From the NCBI GenBank assembly GCA_002412925.1, contig DHVZ01000053.1, positions 1-64,000 of the forward strand: 64,000 nt of DNA, in the 5' to 3' direction. The notes below the pieces were generated by a model. The model worked only from the letters and a program-made list of their open reading frames with translations, had not been told where the DNA came from and did no database searches. Below, piece after piece: positions 33,751 through 43,118 of this stretch (its first letter is position 1; each line of letters starts with the position of its first letter). The translations under genes were made by a program, and so were the position numbers. The DNA comes from Anaerolineales bacterium UBA5195 (GTDB taxonomy: Bacteria; Chloroflexota; Anaerolineae; Anaerolineales; Villigracilaceae).

Positions 33751-35313
33751 ATGACAAATTACCTACTTGGCTTGGACTATGGCACCGGTGGGGCAAAAGC
33801 AGCGCTGGTAAACGCGGACGATGGATCTGTGACCGGGTATGCCTTTGAAGAATACCCAATTCTGACTCCCAAACCCTCCTGGTCTGAGCATGATGCCTCC
33901 CGCTATTGGGAAGTAGCCTGCCGCCTGATACAAAAGGTTCTCGCAGAAACCCGGGTGAGCGCCAGGGAAGTACGCGGTGTGGCGGTCTCTTCCGCGCTTC
34001 CATCGATGGTCATGGTGGACCAGGCAGGGAATCCCCTTGCCAATGCCTATAACTTGATGGACAAACGAGCGGTTGAGGTTGTCCAGGACTTAAAGGACAA
34101 AATTGGCGAAGAGCGCATCTTCGACATCAGCAAAAACCGACTGGATGACCACCCCTCCATCGTCAATCTTTTGTGGGAAAAGAAATACCGTCCCGAGGTG
34201 TTCTTACGGATCGACAAGGCGCTCACTATCGACGGATTCATCACCATGAAGTTGACGGGCAAGCCCAGCGGTCATTATTCCGGGGCTGCATTTTACGGGG
34301 TTGCCTACAACCTGCTAAAGCGTAGTTTCGATCATCAACTTCTCGAAGAGATTGGCATTGACTCCAAACTATTCCCCAACCTTTATACCTGCGATGAAAT
34401 TGTCGGCGAAGTGACCTCCAGCGCGGCATCTGAAACAGGTCTTGCTGCAGGAACACCCGTAGCCGCTGGGCAGGTGGACTGCAATGCAGGCTGGGTCGGC
34501 GCGGGGGCGATTTCAGACGGCGATATCCAGATGAACCTTGGCACCTGTGGCAATTTTGGCATCCTCCATTCCCAGCCCGTTTTCCACGACAGCATGATCG
34601 CATTCAACTATACAACTGACTCGAAAACGGAGCCTGTTTTTATCACCGTCCCCACCACAACCACCGGCGGACAGCTCATCCGCTACATGCGTGACGAGTT
34701 TTTCAAAGCCGAAACCGAAAGAGAAAAAGGTACTGGAGTTGATATCTACGACCTGATCAACCAGGAAGCGGCAATTACTCCTAGCGGCGCAGAAGGCTTG
34801 ATCGTCCTTCCCTACCTGATGGGAGAACGGACGCCAATTTGGGATGTCAACGCCCGGGGAACTGTCTTCGGTCTCTCCTTGAACCATACAAGAGGACACC
34901 TGGTTCGGGCGATGATGGAGTCGGTTGCCTACGCCCTCTATGACTCTTTTCAACTGATTGCCGCAACCGGTCAAAAAATTAGCACGCCGATTGTGTTGAA
35001 TGAAGGTGGCGCAAAAAGCATCCTGTGGCGGCAAATCATCACCGACGTTTTCAACGTCCCCACTGTCCTGGTCAAACGACGAACAGGAGCACCCTACGGA
35101 GACGCCCTTTTGGCTGGCGTTGCAACAGGTGTTTTCAAGGATTTCTCCGTTTCCAAAGGTTGGACTGAATACATTGACCAACTGGAGCCCAACGCAGCAA
35201 ACCATGCGCTGTATATGGAATATTTCAAATTATATAAAAGCCTTTATCAGCACGTAAAGGAAGATTTCAAAGAATTAGCAAGACTTCGGTCCCGGGGTCA
35301 AATTAGTAAATAG
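33751..35313 (+). CDS. FGGY-family sugar kinase, module B
   Basis: A 520-residue kinase. Phosphate-1 motif LGLDYGTGGAKAALV (residues 6-20), the catalytic region AGQVDCNAGWVGAGA, and the C-terminal LNEGGAKSILWRQI with GAPYGDALLAGV. Family length is normal. The start follows CAGGAGAACTC. The region before the second FGGY half carries an insert (TVPTTTTGGQLIRYM). Together with the SAF oxidoreductase and dehydrogenase encoded next it parallels module A. The substrate is probably a ketose made by the FucI-like or TIM-barrel isomerase. Confidence 0.88.
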   Translation: MTNYLLGLDYGTGGAKAALVNADDGSVTGYAFEEYPILTPKPSWSEHDASRYWEVACRLIQKVLAETRVSAREVRGVAVSSALPSMVMVDQAGNPLANAYNLMDKRAVEVVQDLKDKIGEERIFDISKNRLDDHPSIVNLLWEKKYRPEVFLRIDKALTIDGFITMKLTGKPSGHYSGAAFYGVAYNLLKRSFDHQLLEEIGIDSKLFPNLYTCDEIVGEVTSSAASETGLAAGTPVAAGQVDCNAGWVGAGAISDGDIQMNLGTCGNFGILHSQPVFHDSMIAFNYTTDSKTEPVFITVPTTTTGGQLIRYMRDEFFKAETEREKGTGVDIYDLINQEAAITPSGAEGLIVLPYLMGERTPIWDVNARGTVFGLSLNHTRGHLVRAMMESVAYALYDSFQLIAATGQKISTPIVLNEGGAKSILWRQIITDVFNVPTVLVKRRTGAPYGDALLAGVATGVFKDFSVSKGWTEYIDQLEPNAANHALYMEYFKLYKSLYQHVKEDFKELARLRSRGQISK

Positions 35314-35322
35314 GAGATAATT

Positions 35323-36603
35323 ATGGAACTAGTATTAAAGCTCAAGAAACGGTCATCTGAAAATAATCCAATCCGAATCGGGATTGTCGGTTGCGGGCAG
35401 ATGGGGTCGGGACTAGCTCACACCATCAACAACATCGAAGGGATGCGCGTGGCAGCCATCGCAGATATCGCGGTTGAACGCGGTATCCAGACCTACACAG
35501 AAATGGGACACTCCGCCGATGAGATTGTAGTGACTGAACATATCGGAAAAGCGCAGGATGCCATTAAAGCGGGAAAAGTGGTCGTAATGCCGGACGCTTT
35601 TCAAATGCCTGTTCTCGAAAGCCTGGAATCGCTTGTAGAGGTAACCGGGGTGCCCGATATTGGCGCGCGGGTGGCGTATGACTCCATCATGAACCGCAAG
35701 CCAATCATCATGTTGAACGTCGAGACCGACATCACAATCGGGGTTTACCTTGACCGGCTTGCAAGAAAAATGGGTTCAGTTTACACGGTTGCATCAGGCG
35801 ATGAACCCGGCGTATGCAAAATGCTTTACGAACAGGCAATTTTGATGAGCTTTGAGGTTGTGACCCTGGGCAAGGGAAAAAACAACGTCATCAACCTTGA
35901 GGCAACACCCGAGTCATGCGCGGAGGAGGCAGCCTCGAAGGATATGAATCCAAAAATGCTTTCTGCGTTCAAAGATGGAACCAAAACGATGGTGGAAATG
36001 GCAGCGGTTTCCAATGCAACTGGTCTTGTCCCGGATGTGCCCGGAATGCATGGCCCCAAGGTCGAGGTGAATGACCTGCTCAAAGTCTTCATTCCCGCCG
36101 CCGATGGTGGGTTATTCTCGAAATCAGGCGTGGTGGATTATTCAACCGGTGCAATTGCCCCAGGCGTTTTTGCGGTGGTTCGTTCGTACGATGCCAGGAT
36201 TCGCAAGGAAATGAAATTCATCACCCTTGCTGATGGTCCTTATTACCTCCACTTCCGCCCCTACCACCTCTGCGATCTGGAAACGCCCCAATCCATCGCG
36301 GAAGCCGTACTTCTTGGAGAAGTCACCGTGACAGCAAGCGCCATGCATTCTGAAGTGGTGTGTACTGCCAAGCGCAATCTAAAACCAGGAGAAAAATTGG
36401 GCGGAATCGGCGGAACGGACTGGTATGGAAAAATTATGACATACCCCGATGCAAGAGCGCAAAAAGCAGTTCCCATCGGAATTGGAGCCAACGCTGTCGT
36501 CCGCAATCCCATCCCAAAGGGAACGATCATCACAGAAAATGATGTCGCTCTCGATGATTCGACCTTTGTTTATAAACTGCGCCGACTGCAAGATGCAATG
36601 TAA
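35323..36603 (+). CDS. SAF-domain NAD(P)-dependent oxidoreductase, module B
   Basis: A 426-residue paralogue of 21434-22780. Shared elements: IGIVGCGQMGSGLAH (Rossmann loop), MLNVETDITIGVYLD, SGDEPGVCKMLYE, MAAVSNATGLVPDVPGMHGP and YYLHFRPYHLCDLETP, then a C-terminal SAF-type domain with KGTIITENDVAL. It is 22 residues shorter, mostly at the C terminus. It starts 10 bases after the kinase stop with AGGAGATAATT upstream. Retention of this protein beside the same kinase, isomerase and dehydrogenase families in both modules is the best clue to its role in one pathway. Confidence 0.83.
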   Translation: MELVLKLKKRSSENNPIRIGIVGCGQMGSGLAHTINNIEGMRVAAIADIAVERGIQTYTEMGHSADEIVVTEHIGKAQDAIKAGKVVVMPDAFQMPVLESLESLVEVTGVPDIGARVAYDSIMNRKPIIMLNVETDITIGVYLDRLARKMGSVYTVASGDEPGVCKMLYEQAILMSFEVVTLGKGKNNVINLEATPESCAEEAASKDMNPKMLSAFKDGTKTMVEMAAVSNATGLVPDVPGMHGPKVEVNDLLKVFIPAADGGLFSKSGVVDYSTGAIAPGVFAVVRSYDARIRKEMKFITLADGPYYLHFRPYHLCDLETPQSIAEAVLLGEVTVTASAMHSEVVCTAKRNLKPGEKLGGIGGTDWYGKIMTYPDARAQKAVPIGIGANAVVRNPIPKGTIITENDVALDDSTFVYKLRRLQDAM

Positions 36604-36625
36604 TCTTTAGAAATTTTGGAGTTCC

Positions 36626-37687
36626 ATGAACGCAACAACATCAAACCAGATGCGCGCGCTTGTTGTCAGGGCGCCCATGCAGTATGCCGTTGAAAGTGTA
36701 GCGATACCCGAAGCGCCCGCAGGCGGTCTGTTATTGAAAGTCCTTGCCTGTGCCCTGTGCGGTTCCGACCTGCGCACATTACGCGGCGGTCATCGAAAGG
36801 TAACATTGCCCTGGACCATTGGACACGAAATCTCAGGTGTCGTGGTCGAAACCAGCAAAGAGTATGCTGGTGAATGGAAGGCTGGAGAAACGCTGGCAAT
36901 CGGCCCCGTTGTATATTGTGGTGCCTGCGATTTTTGCCGGGAGGGACGTTTCGAGTTATGTGAAAACTACCGTGAAATTGCCCAGGCGTGGCAGGGTGGA
37001 TTTGCGGAATATATCGCCATCCCCCGTGAAGCCGTGGAACGCGGCTTGATCCAGCGGGTGCCGGGCAGCCTTGACCCCGCTCATGCGGCAGTTACCGAAC
37101 CAATAAGTTCCTGCTTGAACGCGCAGGAAAAAGGTTCTGTAGGGTTGGGCGATTCAGTGGTCATCATCGGCTCCGGCCCAATTGGATGCATTCACACCCG
37201 CCTGGCACATCTGCGCGGCGCAAAGCAGGTAATCATTGCGGATGTATCCGAGGAACGCCTCAAATTGGTGGAAGCCTTTGGACCGGACGCGATCATCAAT
37301 GCCTCAAAGGTGGATCTTGTGCAGGAAGTCCGACGGCTGACAGGCGGAAAAGGTGCAGACGTGATCATCACCGCCAATCCCGTTCCACAGACACAGGTTC
37401 AGGCAGTGGAAATGGCGCGCAAGGGCGGGCGCATCCTGCTCTTTGGCGGGCTGCCCGTGGATCAATCCCGCCCGGGCGTGGATATGAACCTTGTCCACTA
37501 CAACGCCCTGCACCTCATCGGCACAACCATCTTTGCCCTGCGCCACCATCGTCAGGCGTTGGAATTAGCTGCCAGCGGCAAAATTCCGTTGGAGAAACTC
37601 ATCACCCGCTTTCCGCTGGAAGACTTTAATCGCGGCGCTGAAATGGCGCTGGCTGGAAAAGTCATCAAGGCAGTCTTTCTGACCTAA
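36626..37687 (+). CDS. zinc-dependent MDR sugar/polyol dehydrogenase, module B
   Basis: A 353-residue medium-chain dehydrogenase. Catalytic zinc region ALCGSDLRTL and GHEISG, structural zinc site CGACDFCREGRFELC, NAD motif GSGPIGCIHTRLAHL. It is paralogous to 22916-23959 with the same segment order. It starts 23 bases after the SAF oxidoreductase stop and ends 16 bases before the VOC gene, so one transcript is likely. Confidence 0.88.
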   Translation: MNATTSNQMRALVVRAPMQYAVESVAIPEAPAGGLLLKVLACALCGSDLRTLRGGHRKVTLPWTIGHEISGVVVETSKEYAGEWKAGETLAIGPVVYCGACDFCREGRFELCENYREIAQAWQGGFAEYIAIPREAVERGLIQRVPGSLDPAHAAVTEPISSCLNAQEKGSVGLGDSVVIIGSGPIGCIHTRLAHLRGAKQVIIADVSEERLKLVEAFGPDAIINASKVDLVQEVRRLTGGKGADVIITANPVPQTQVQAVEMARKGGRILLFGGLPVDQSRPGVDMNLVHYNALHLIGTTIFALRHHRQALELAASGKIPLEKLITRFPLEDFNRGAEMALAGKVIKAVFLT

Positions 37688-37702
37688 TCCCGGAGACATC
37701 TC

Positions 37703-38227
37703 ATGAGTGAAGAACGCAAAGTTTTACCTTTTCTGAAAAATGGCGTTGCCCAAATCGCATTTGTTGTCAAAGATCTCGATGCCACTGTGGAAGCCTACTG
37801 GAAACATTTTGGCATCGGTCCCTGGCATTTCTATACATACGGAGCGCCCCTGGTAAAGCGGATGACCCGTCACGGGATTCCGTCCGATTACAAAATGCGG
37901 GTTGCCCTTTCGTATTTTGGTTCCATGCGAATCGAATTGATCGAGCAGGTTAGCGGGGATACTGTTTACGCGGATTTCATCAAAAAACACGGCTATGGGA
38001 TTCAACACCTTGGGGTGCTGGTCGAAGATATGGAATCAGCCATCGCGGAAGCCACAGCCGCAGGCTTCGCCATGACCATGGACGGGGCAGGCTTTGGACT
38101 CGAAAGTGACGGGCATTATGCCTATCTGGATACAGAAGACGTCATCGGCACAACCATTGAATTGATCGAACGACCCAAGGGCAGAATGAAGCCGGAGAAG
38201 GTCTATCCACCGGAAGAGGATGCGTAG
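37703..38227 (+). CDS. VOC-superfamily (glyoxalase-like) protein
   Basis: A 174-residue two-module VOC protein. Likely metal ligands are Gln in AQIAFVVKDLD (in place of the usual His), Glu in RIELIEQ, His in GIQHLGVLVED and Glu in TTIELIERP. Related enzymes include glyoxalase I and methylmalonyl-CoA epimerase. In this position it could epimerise or detoxify a keto-sugar intermediate. The start follows GGAGACATCTC. Confidence 0.82.
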   Translation: MSEERKVLPFLKNGVAQIAFVVKDLDATVEAYWKHFGIGPWHFYTYGAPLVKRMTRHGIPSDYKMRVALSYFGSMRIELIEQVSGDTVYADFIKKHGYGIQHLGVLVEDMESAIAEATAAGFAMTMDGAGFGLESDGHYAYLDTEDVIGTTIELIERPKGRMKPEKVYPPEEDA

Positions 38228-38400
38228 AGCCGTTCTCAAAACATATGCATCCCTGTCATTAACCTGCCCAAAGCAACGATCCCTGGCATAGGCACGATTG
38301 GCAAAGACGTTTTGATTGTTTTCTCCTTATTTTGTCTGCCCTGCCCATAGAAACATGGCAAACATCAAATTGTGAAACCTTTGGGTAAAGGATGTGAATC

Positions 38401-38712
38401 ATGATTATTCATTTCGCGTTTTTTAAGTGGAAACAAACGATCAGCAAACAGGAACTCGATACCCTGCGCCGCGATTTTTCCGCCTTGCAGTCTGTTATTC
38501 CCGAAATCCGTGGGTTCCGGTGGGTAGACAACAACAGTACCGAGAATCTGGATAAGGGCTTCCTGGAGGGTATCCGCGTGGAGTTCGACAACATCGAAGA
38601 TAGGCAGCGATACCTATCTCACCCCGCCCATGTGACTTTTGCCTCCAGCGTTGTGATTCCATCACTTGAAGATAGGCTTGAATCTGTGTTGGTGTTCGAT
38701 TACGAGGAATAA
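38401..38712 (+). CDS. Dabb (stress-responsive A/B barrel) domain protein
   Basis: A 103-residue single Dabb domain: IIHFAFFKWK, a core with GFRWVDNNSTENLDKGF, and YLSHPAHVTFASSVVIPSLEDR. These small dimeric alpha-beta barrels are frequent in sugar and aromatic catabolic clusters, and some act as cyclases or isomerases. The start is preceded by GGTAAAGGATGTGAATC. The preceding 173 bases hold no other feature I can see. Confidence 0.85.
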   Translation: MIIHFAFFKWKQTISKQELDTLRRDFSALQSVIPEIRGFRWVDNNSTENLDKGFLEGIRVEFDNIEDRQRYLSHPAHVTFASSVVIPSLEDRLESVLVFDYEE

Positions 38713-38746
38713 GTCGTTGCATAAAGTTGCGGTACAAAGAGGAAAA

Positions 38747-39874
38747 ATGAACGGAACAATGAAATTGCTCGAAGCAGAACAATCCATCTGGTATGACAAT
38801 ATCCAGCGCAAGTTATTGAAGGATGGGGAAATGGCGCGCATGATACGCGCGGGCGAAATTCGCGGGGTCACCTCCAACCCGACTATTTTTATGAACGCCA
38901 TTGCCGGATCGCAGGATTACGATGAAACCTTGATTCCCCTGGCGAAGGCGGGTCACAACGCAGAGCAGATTTTCTGGCAGTTGGCAGTGGAAGACATCCA
39001 AACCGTCGCGGACTTGTTTGCGCCGCTCTATTCCCAGACGAACGGCGGTGATGGCTATGTCAGCCTGGAGGTCAATCCCTACCTGGCAAATGATCCGGCG
39101 GCCACGATCGAAGAAGCCAGGAAATTATGGCAAAGGGTCAACCGGCCCAACCTCATGGTGAAAATCCCTGCCACCGAGAAAGGCCTGCCTGCCATTACCG
39201 AGGCAATTGCGGCAGGCATGAACATCAACGTTACACTCATTTTCTCGCGCCAGCGCTACGCCGGGGTGATGGATGCCTACTTGAGCGGGCTGGAGAAGCG
39301 CCTGGCCGAAAACCTGCCCATTGCTGGGATTGCTTCTGTGGCATCGTTTTTTATCTCCCGAGTCGATACGCTTGTAGATGCCAGGTTGCAGGAAATCATC
39401 CGCGGGAAAAACCCTCAGGCGGCGGAAGCCAGCCGCCTGCTGGGCAAAGCCGCCATCGCCAACGCGCGCCTGGCTTATGCCGATTTCAAGGAAGTGAGCG
39501 CCTCCGAGCGTTTCCAGAAGATACAAGCCGCCGGCGGACGTCCCCAGCGCCCGCTTTGGGCCTCAACCGGCACCAAGCATCCCGATTACCGGGACGTGGT
39601 GTACATCGAGGAACTCGTTGGGCCGATGACAGTCAATACGGTTCCTCCCCAAACGCTTAAGGCCTTCCTGGATCATGGGGTGGTGCGCCTGGGCAGCGTC
39701 GAGGAAAACCTGGCCGAGGCCTCTCAGGTGTTTGAAAGTCTCGAAGCGCTGGGAATCTCGATGTCAGCCGCAACCCGGCAATTGGAGGACGAGGGCGTGC
39801 AGGCTTTTTCAAATGCCTTTGGCGAACTGCTGGCGAGTGTTGAGAGACGGCGCCTGGCGGCGGTGTTCCAATGA
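38747..39874 (+). CDS. tal: transaldolase
   Basis: A 375-residue transaldolase of the longer bacterial type. TSNPTIFMNAI near residue 45, the Schiff-base Lys in NLMVKIPATEKG, FFISRVDTLVD and WASTGTKHPDYRD are diagnostic. It transfers dihydroxyacetone units in the non-oxidative pentose phosphate pathway. I chose ATG 38747, which follows AGAGGAAAA; longer readings would start inside the Dabb gene. With Rpe immediately downstream and transketolase further on, it links module B sugars to central metabolism. Confidence 0.93.
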   Translation: MNGTMKLLEAEQSIWYDNIQRKLLKDGEMARMIRAGEIRGVTSNPTIFMNAIAGSQDYDETLIPLAKAGHNAEQIFWQLAVEDIQTVADLFAPLYSQTNGGDGYVSLEVNPYLANDPAATIEEARKLWQRVNRPNLMVKIPATEKGLPAITEAIAAGMNINVTLIFSRQRYAGVMDAYLSGLEKRLAENLPIAGIASVASFFISRVDTLVDARLQEIIRGKNPQAAEASRLLGKAAIANARLAYADFKEVSASERFQKIQAAGGRPQRPLWASTGTKHPDYRDVVYIEELVGPMTVNTVPPQTLKAFLDHGVVRLGSVEENLAEASQVFESLEALGISMSAATRQLEDEGVQAFSNAFGELLASVERRRLAAVFQ

Positions 39875-39887
39875 GGTTTTAAACACG

Positions 39888-40556
39888 ATGACCAAACTGG
39901 CGCCATCCATCCTTTCAGCAGATTTTACCCGTTTAGGGGAAGAGATTCGCTCTTGCGAACTTGGCGGAGCCGATTGGATACACATTGATGTCATGGATGG
40001 GCATTTTGTCCCGAATTTGACATTTGGCCCGCTGGTGGTCGAAGCCTGCCGTCGGGTGACAAAGTTGCCCCTCGAGGTGCATCTCATGGTCGAACAGCCT
40101 GAGGACATGCTTGCAGCCTTTGTCGCGGCTGGAGCTGACCGTCTCATCGTCCATGTCGAAGCTTGTTCGCACTTGCACTCCACCATCCAGCAAATTCAAG
40201 CCCTCAAGGTCAGGGCTGGGGTAACCCTCAACCCGGCAACGCCGGTGCTACTCCTGAGAGAAATCCTTCCAATGGTGGACCTGGTTCTTGTGATGACGGT
40301 CAACCCCGGGTTTGGGGGGCAGGCTTTTTTACCGGAAGCGCTCCCCAAAATTTCCGAGATTCGTCAGATGTTGGACCAAATTCGTTCTCCTGCCTGGCTG
40401 GAAGTGGATGGAGGCGTTTCAGAGAAGACGCTCCCCGCATTGCTTGAGGCTGGCGCCACCGTTTTTGTGGCAGGGAACACAGTCTTCCGGCATCCCAATG
40501 GCATCCAGGCCGGGATTAAATCCTTGCAAAGGCTTCTTGCTGCCAATGATCCCTAG
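39888..40556 (+). CDS. rpe: ribulose-phosphate 3-epimerase (second copy)
   Basis: A 222-residue Rpe: LAPSILSADFTRLGEEI, HIDVMDGHFVPN, EVHLMVEQ, VNPGFGGQAF and EVDGGVSE, all canonical. The start at 39888 is 13 bases after the transaldolase stop. Longer frames overlap that gene and have no homology. It is closer to the textbook sequence than the module A copy and is probably the housekeeping or pentose-phosphate version. Confidence 0.93.
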   Translation: MTKLAPSILSADFTRLGEEIRSCELGGADWIHIDVMDGHFVPNLTFGPLVVEACRRVTKLPLEVHLMVEQPEDMLAAFVAAGADRLIVHVEACSHLHSTIQQIQALKVRAGVTLNPATPVLLLREILPMVDLVLVMTVNPGFGGQAFLPEALPKISEIRQMLDQIRSPAWLEVDGGVSEKTLPALLEAGATVFVAGNTVFRHPNGIQAGIKSLQRLLAANDP

Positions 40557-40558
40557 GT

Positions 40559-40880
40559 CATTTTGGGGCCGGCTCCGATGGGCTGGCAATCCTGAAAAAA
40601 TACAACCTCAAAAGCGGCTTCTTTGACGCACATGGACTGAACTTCACGGAAGGTCTCACCGATGTAAGCGCCGGCGAAGCGGAAGTCAAACGTGAGGTTG
40701 TATCCATGTGCCATCAGGTGGTCGCCCTGATCGACGCCAGCAAGTGAGGGCGAGTTGGTCCAGCCTCATTTGCCCGTCCCGAAGATATTCATGTCGTCAT
40801 CACAGACGGACAGCTCCCACTGCGCTGGTCGAACAGGCGCGTTCCCCGGGAACACAAGTCATCCAAATCTGAAATTTGAA
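40559..40880 (+). pseudogene. relic of a DeoR-family regulator
   Basis: One frame (starts at 40562, 40565 and so on) reads a DeoR effector domain: AILKKYNLKSGFFDAHGLN, then FTEGLTDVSAGEAEVKREVV and VVALIDASK, a TGA at 40745, and in the same frame GRVGPASFARPEDIHVVITDG. DeoR proteins have SKWGRV at this point, so the TGA looks like a TGG Trp codon turned into stop. No helix-turn-helix part remains upstream, since rpe ends at 40556. It is therefore a truncated and nonsense-mutated gene. Confidence 0.85.
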
Positions 40881-41021
40881 TGGAATGCCTCGAAGGCTCT
40901 CTTGATCAAGGTTCGTTTTTAGCCCAAACCTTTGGGACGGTACAAAACATCAAATATGAAACACAAGGCTTCCAAGCCATCTAATAAAAATTTATTTTCC
41001 CCTGAAGGAGCATTGCCACGT

Positions 41022-43118
41022 ATGACTGCAAAAACGAAAACACCTACCCGCCTTGAACTGGTCTCTGCCATGATCGAAGAGCAGGGCTTGACCAAAGAAG
41101 AACTGATCGGCTACCTGCGCCAGGTGATGGAAATCCGCGCGCTGGAAAACAATATCGCTAACCTGTTGAGCAAAGCCGTGCTCAAGGGCGCCTCTCACCT
41201 TTATGCCGGACAGGAAGCTGTCTCTGTTGGCGCGGTGGCTGCCCTGCGTGACGACGACCTCATCACCAGCACCCATCGCGGACACGGTCACGCACACGCG
41301 CACGGCGATAAATTCGCCAAGACCCCGCAAGCCAAACAGGAACACTACGATAAGATGATGGCTGAAGTACTTGGCAAGTCAGGCGGATACTGCAAAGGCA
41401 AGGGCGGTTCCATGCATATCGCCGATGTGGAACACGGCAACCTCGGCGCGACCGGCATCGTCGGCGGGAATATCCCGGTGGCGGTGGGCGCGGCGCTGGC
41501 TCAAAAACTGCAAGGGACTGACCGCGTGGTGGTCTGCTTCTTCGGGGACGGCGCTTCCAACACCGGCAACTTCCACGAGTCGCTCAACATGGCTTCAACT
41601 TGGGATTTGCCCGTCATCTTCGTCGTCGAGAACAATATGTACGGCATGTCGGTTCCCTTCAAGAAAGTGACCAAACTGATCAACGTCGCCGACCGCGCCG
41701 CCGCTTATGGGATGCCCGGCGAGATCGTAGACGGGATGGATGTTCTGGCTGTGCGCGGCAGCGTTGTCAAGGCGGCTGAACGCGCCCGCCGTGGCGAAGG
41801 CCCCACACTCATCGAATGCAAGACCTACCGCTGGTACGGGCATTCGCACTCCGACCCCCGCGTCTATCGCACCCGCGACGAGGAAGCCGAATGGAAAAAG
41901 CGCGACCCGATCACCGTGATGAAGGAAAACCTCGAAACGGTCAAAATGTTGACCGAAGCCGAGTTTGAAAAAGTGGAAACTGAGGTGGATGCCAAGTTGG
42001 ACAAGGCGATGGATTTCAGCAATGCTTCGCCCGAACCGAAAGCGGAGGAAGTCGATACGGACGTTTACGCCCCGTCGAAGTTCACCGCCGCCGATTACGA
42101 AGCTGACCGCCGAATTCGCGCGAACATCAACAAGGGGCTGGTCAAACGCGAGATTTCCTACGCCCAGGCATTGGTCGAAGCCGCCCGCGAAGAGATGATC
42201 CGCGACCCGAAAGTTTTCATCATGGGCGAGGATGTGGGTCTCTACGGCGGAGCCTACGGCGCGACCCGCGACCTTTACAAGGAATTTGGCGAATGGCGTG
42301 TGCTCGATACGCCCATCTCCGAAGCAACCATCGGCGGCGCGGCTGTCGGTGCGGCAATGGCTGGGATGCGCCCCATCGCCGAGATCATGTACGTGGACTT
42401 CACTCCGCTCGCGATGGATCAGGTCGCCAACCAGGGCGCGAAGAATCGCTACATGTTCGGCGGCAAGACCAGCGTCCCGATGGTGATCCGCACCGAGGGC
42501 GGAGCAGGGCGCGCCATCGCGGCGCATCACTCTCAAAGCCTCGAATCGCTCTGGACACATTTCCCCGGCATCTACGTGGTTATGCCGTCCACACCGTACG
42601 ATGCCAAAGGCTTGCTCAAAGCCGCCATTCGTGATGACAATCCGGTCATGTTCATCGAACACAAAATGCTCTACAAAGATAAAGGTTTTGTGCCCGAGGA
42701 AGAATACATCATTCCGTTTGGCGTCGCCGACATCAAACGCCCCGGCAAAGATGTGACCCTCGTCACCTACTCACGCATGGTCTTCCGCGCTCTCGAAGCC
42801 GCCGAAAAACTGGCTACCGAAGGCATCGACGTGGAAGTTATCGACCTGCGCACGCTCAAGCCGCTGGATATCAACACCATCGTCAACTCGGTCAAGAAGA
42901 CGGGACGGCTGGTGGGCGTGACCGAAGCCTACGAAAACACCAGCTTCATCAACGAAGTCATGGCACAGGTCAACGAGCAGGCGTTTGATTACCTCGATGC
43001 CCCGATGATCCGCGTTGCCGCGGCGAACGTCCCCGTGCCGCGCGCCGAGACTTTGGAAGATATGGCAATCCCGAACACAGCCCGCGTGATGGCGGCTTGT
43101 AGAAAGGCAGTGAGCTAA
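41022..43118 (+). CDS. 2-oxoacid (pyruvate-type) dehydrogenase E1, fused alpha-beta
   Basis: A 698-residue fusion of E1 alpha (to about residue 330) and E1 beta (from about 375). Alpha: thiamine-diphosphate motif FFGDGASNTGNFHES ending in VENNMYGMS, plus THRGHGHAHAHG and KGGSMHIAD. Beta: MGEDVGLYGGAYG, EATIGGAAVGAAM, AHHSQSLE. A charged linker joins them. It decarboxylates pyruvate or a close 2-oxoacid and passes the acyl group to lipoyl-E2. ATG 41022 is preceded by AAGGAG at a long spacing. Its stop overlaps the E2 start by one base. Pyruvate, acetoin and branched-chain types are not separable by eye. Confidence 0.9.
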   Translation: MTAKTKTPTRLELVSAMIEEQGLTKEELIGYLRQVMEIRALENNIANLLSKAVLKGASHLYAGQEAVSVGAVAALRDDDLITSTHRGHGHAHAHGDKFAKTPQAKQEHYDKMMAEVLGKSGGYCKGKGGSMHIADVEHGNLGATGIVGGNIPVAVGAALAQKLQGTDRVVVCFFGDGASNTGNFHESLNMASTWDLPVIFVVENNMYGMSVPFKKVTKLINVADRAAAYGMPGEIVDGMDVLAVRGSVVKAAERARRGEGPTLIECKTYRWYGHSHSDPRVYRTRDEEAEWKKRDPITVMKENLETVKMLTEAEFEKVETEVDAKLDKAMDFSNASPEPKAEEVDTDVYAPSKFTAADYEADRRIRANINKGLVKREISYAQALVEAAREEMIRDPKVFIMGEDVGLYGGAYGATRDLYKEFGEWRVLDTPISEATIGGAAVGAAMAGMRPIAEIMYVDFTPLAMDQVANQGAKNRYMFGGKTSVPMVIRTEGGAGRAIAAHHSQSLESLWTHFPGIYVVMPSTPYDAKGLLKAAIRDDNPVMFIEHKMLYKDKGFVPEEEYIIPFGVADIKRPGKDVTLVTYSRMVFRALEAAEKLATEGIDVEVIDLRTLKPLDINTIVNSVKKTGRLVGVTEAYENTSFINEVMAQVNEQAFDYLDAPMIRVAAANVPVPRAETLEDMAIPNTARVMAACRKAVS

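Noticed and set aside
41595..42662. 355-codon minus-strand frame opposite E1
   Set aside because: It is the antisense shadow of a well-supported E1 gene and shows no family motif.
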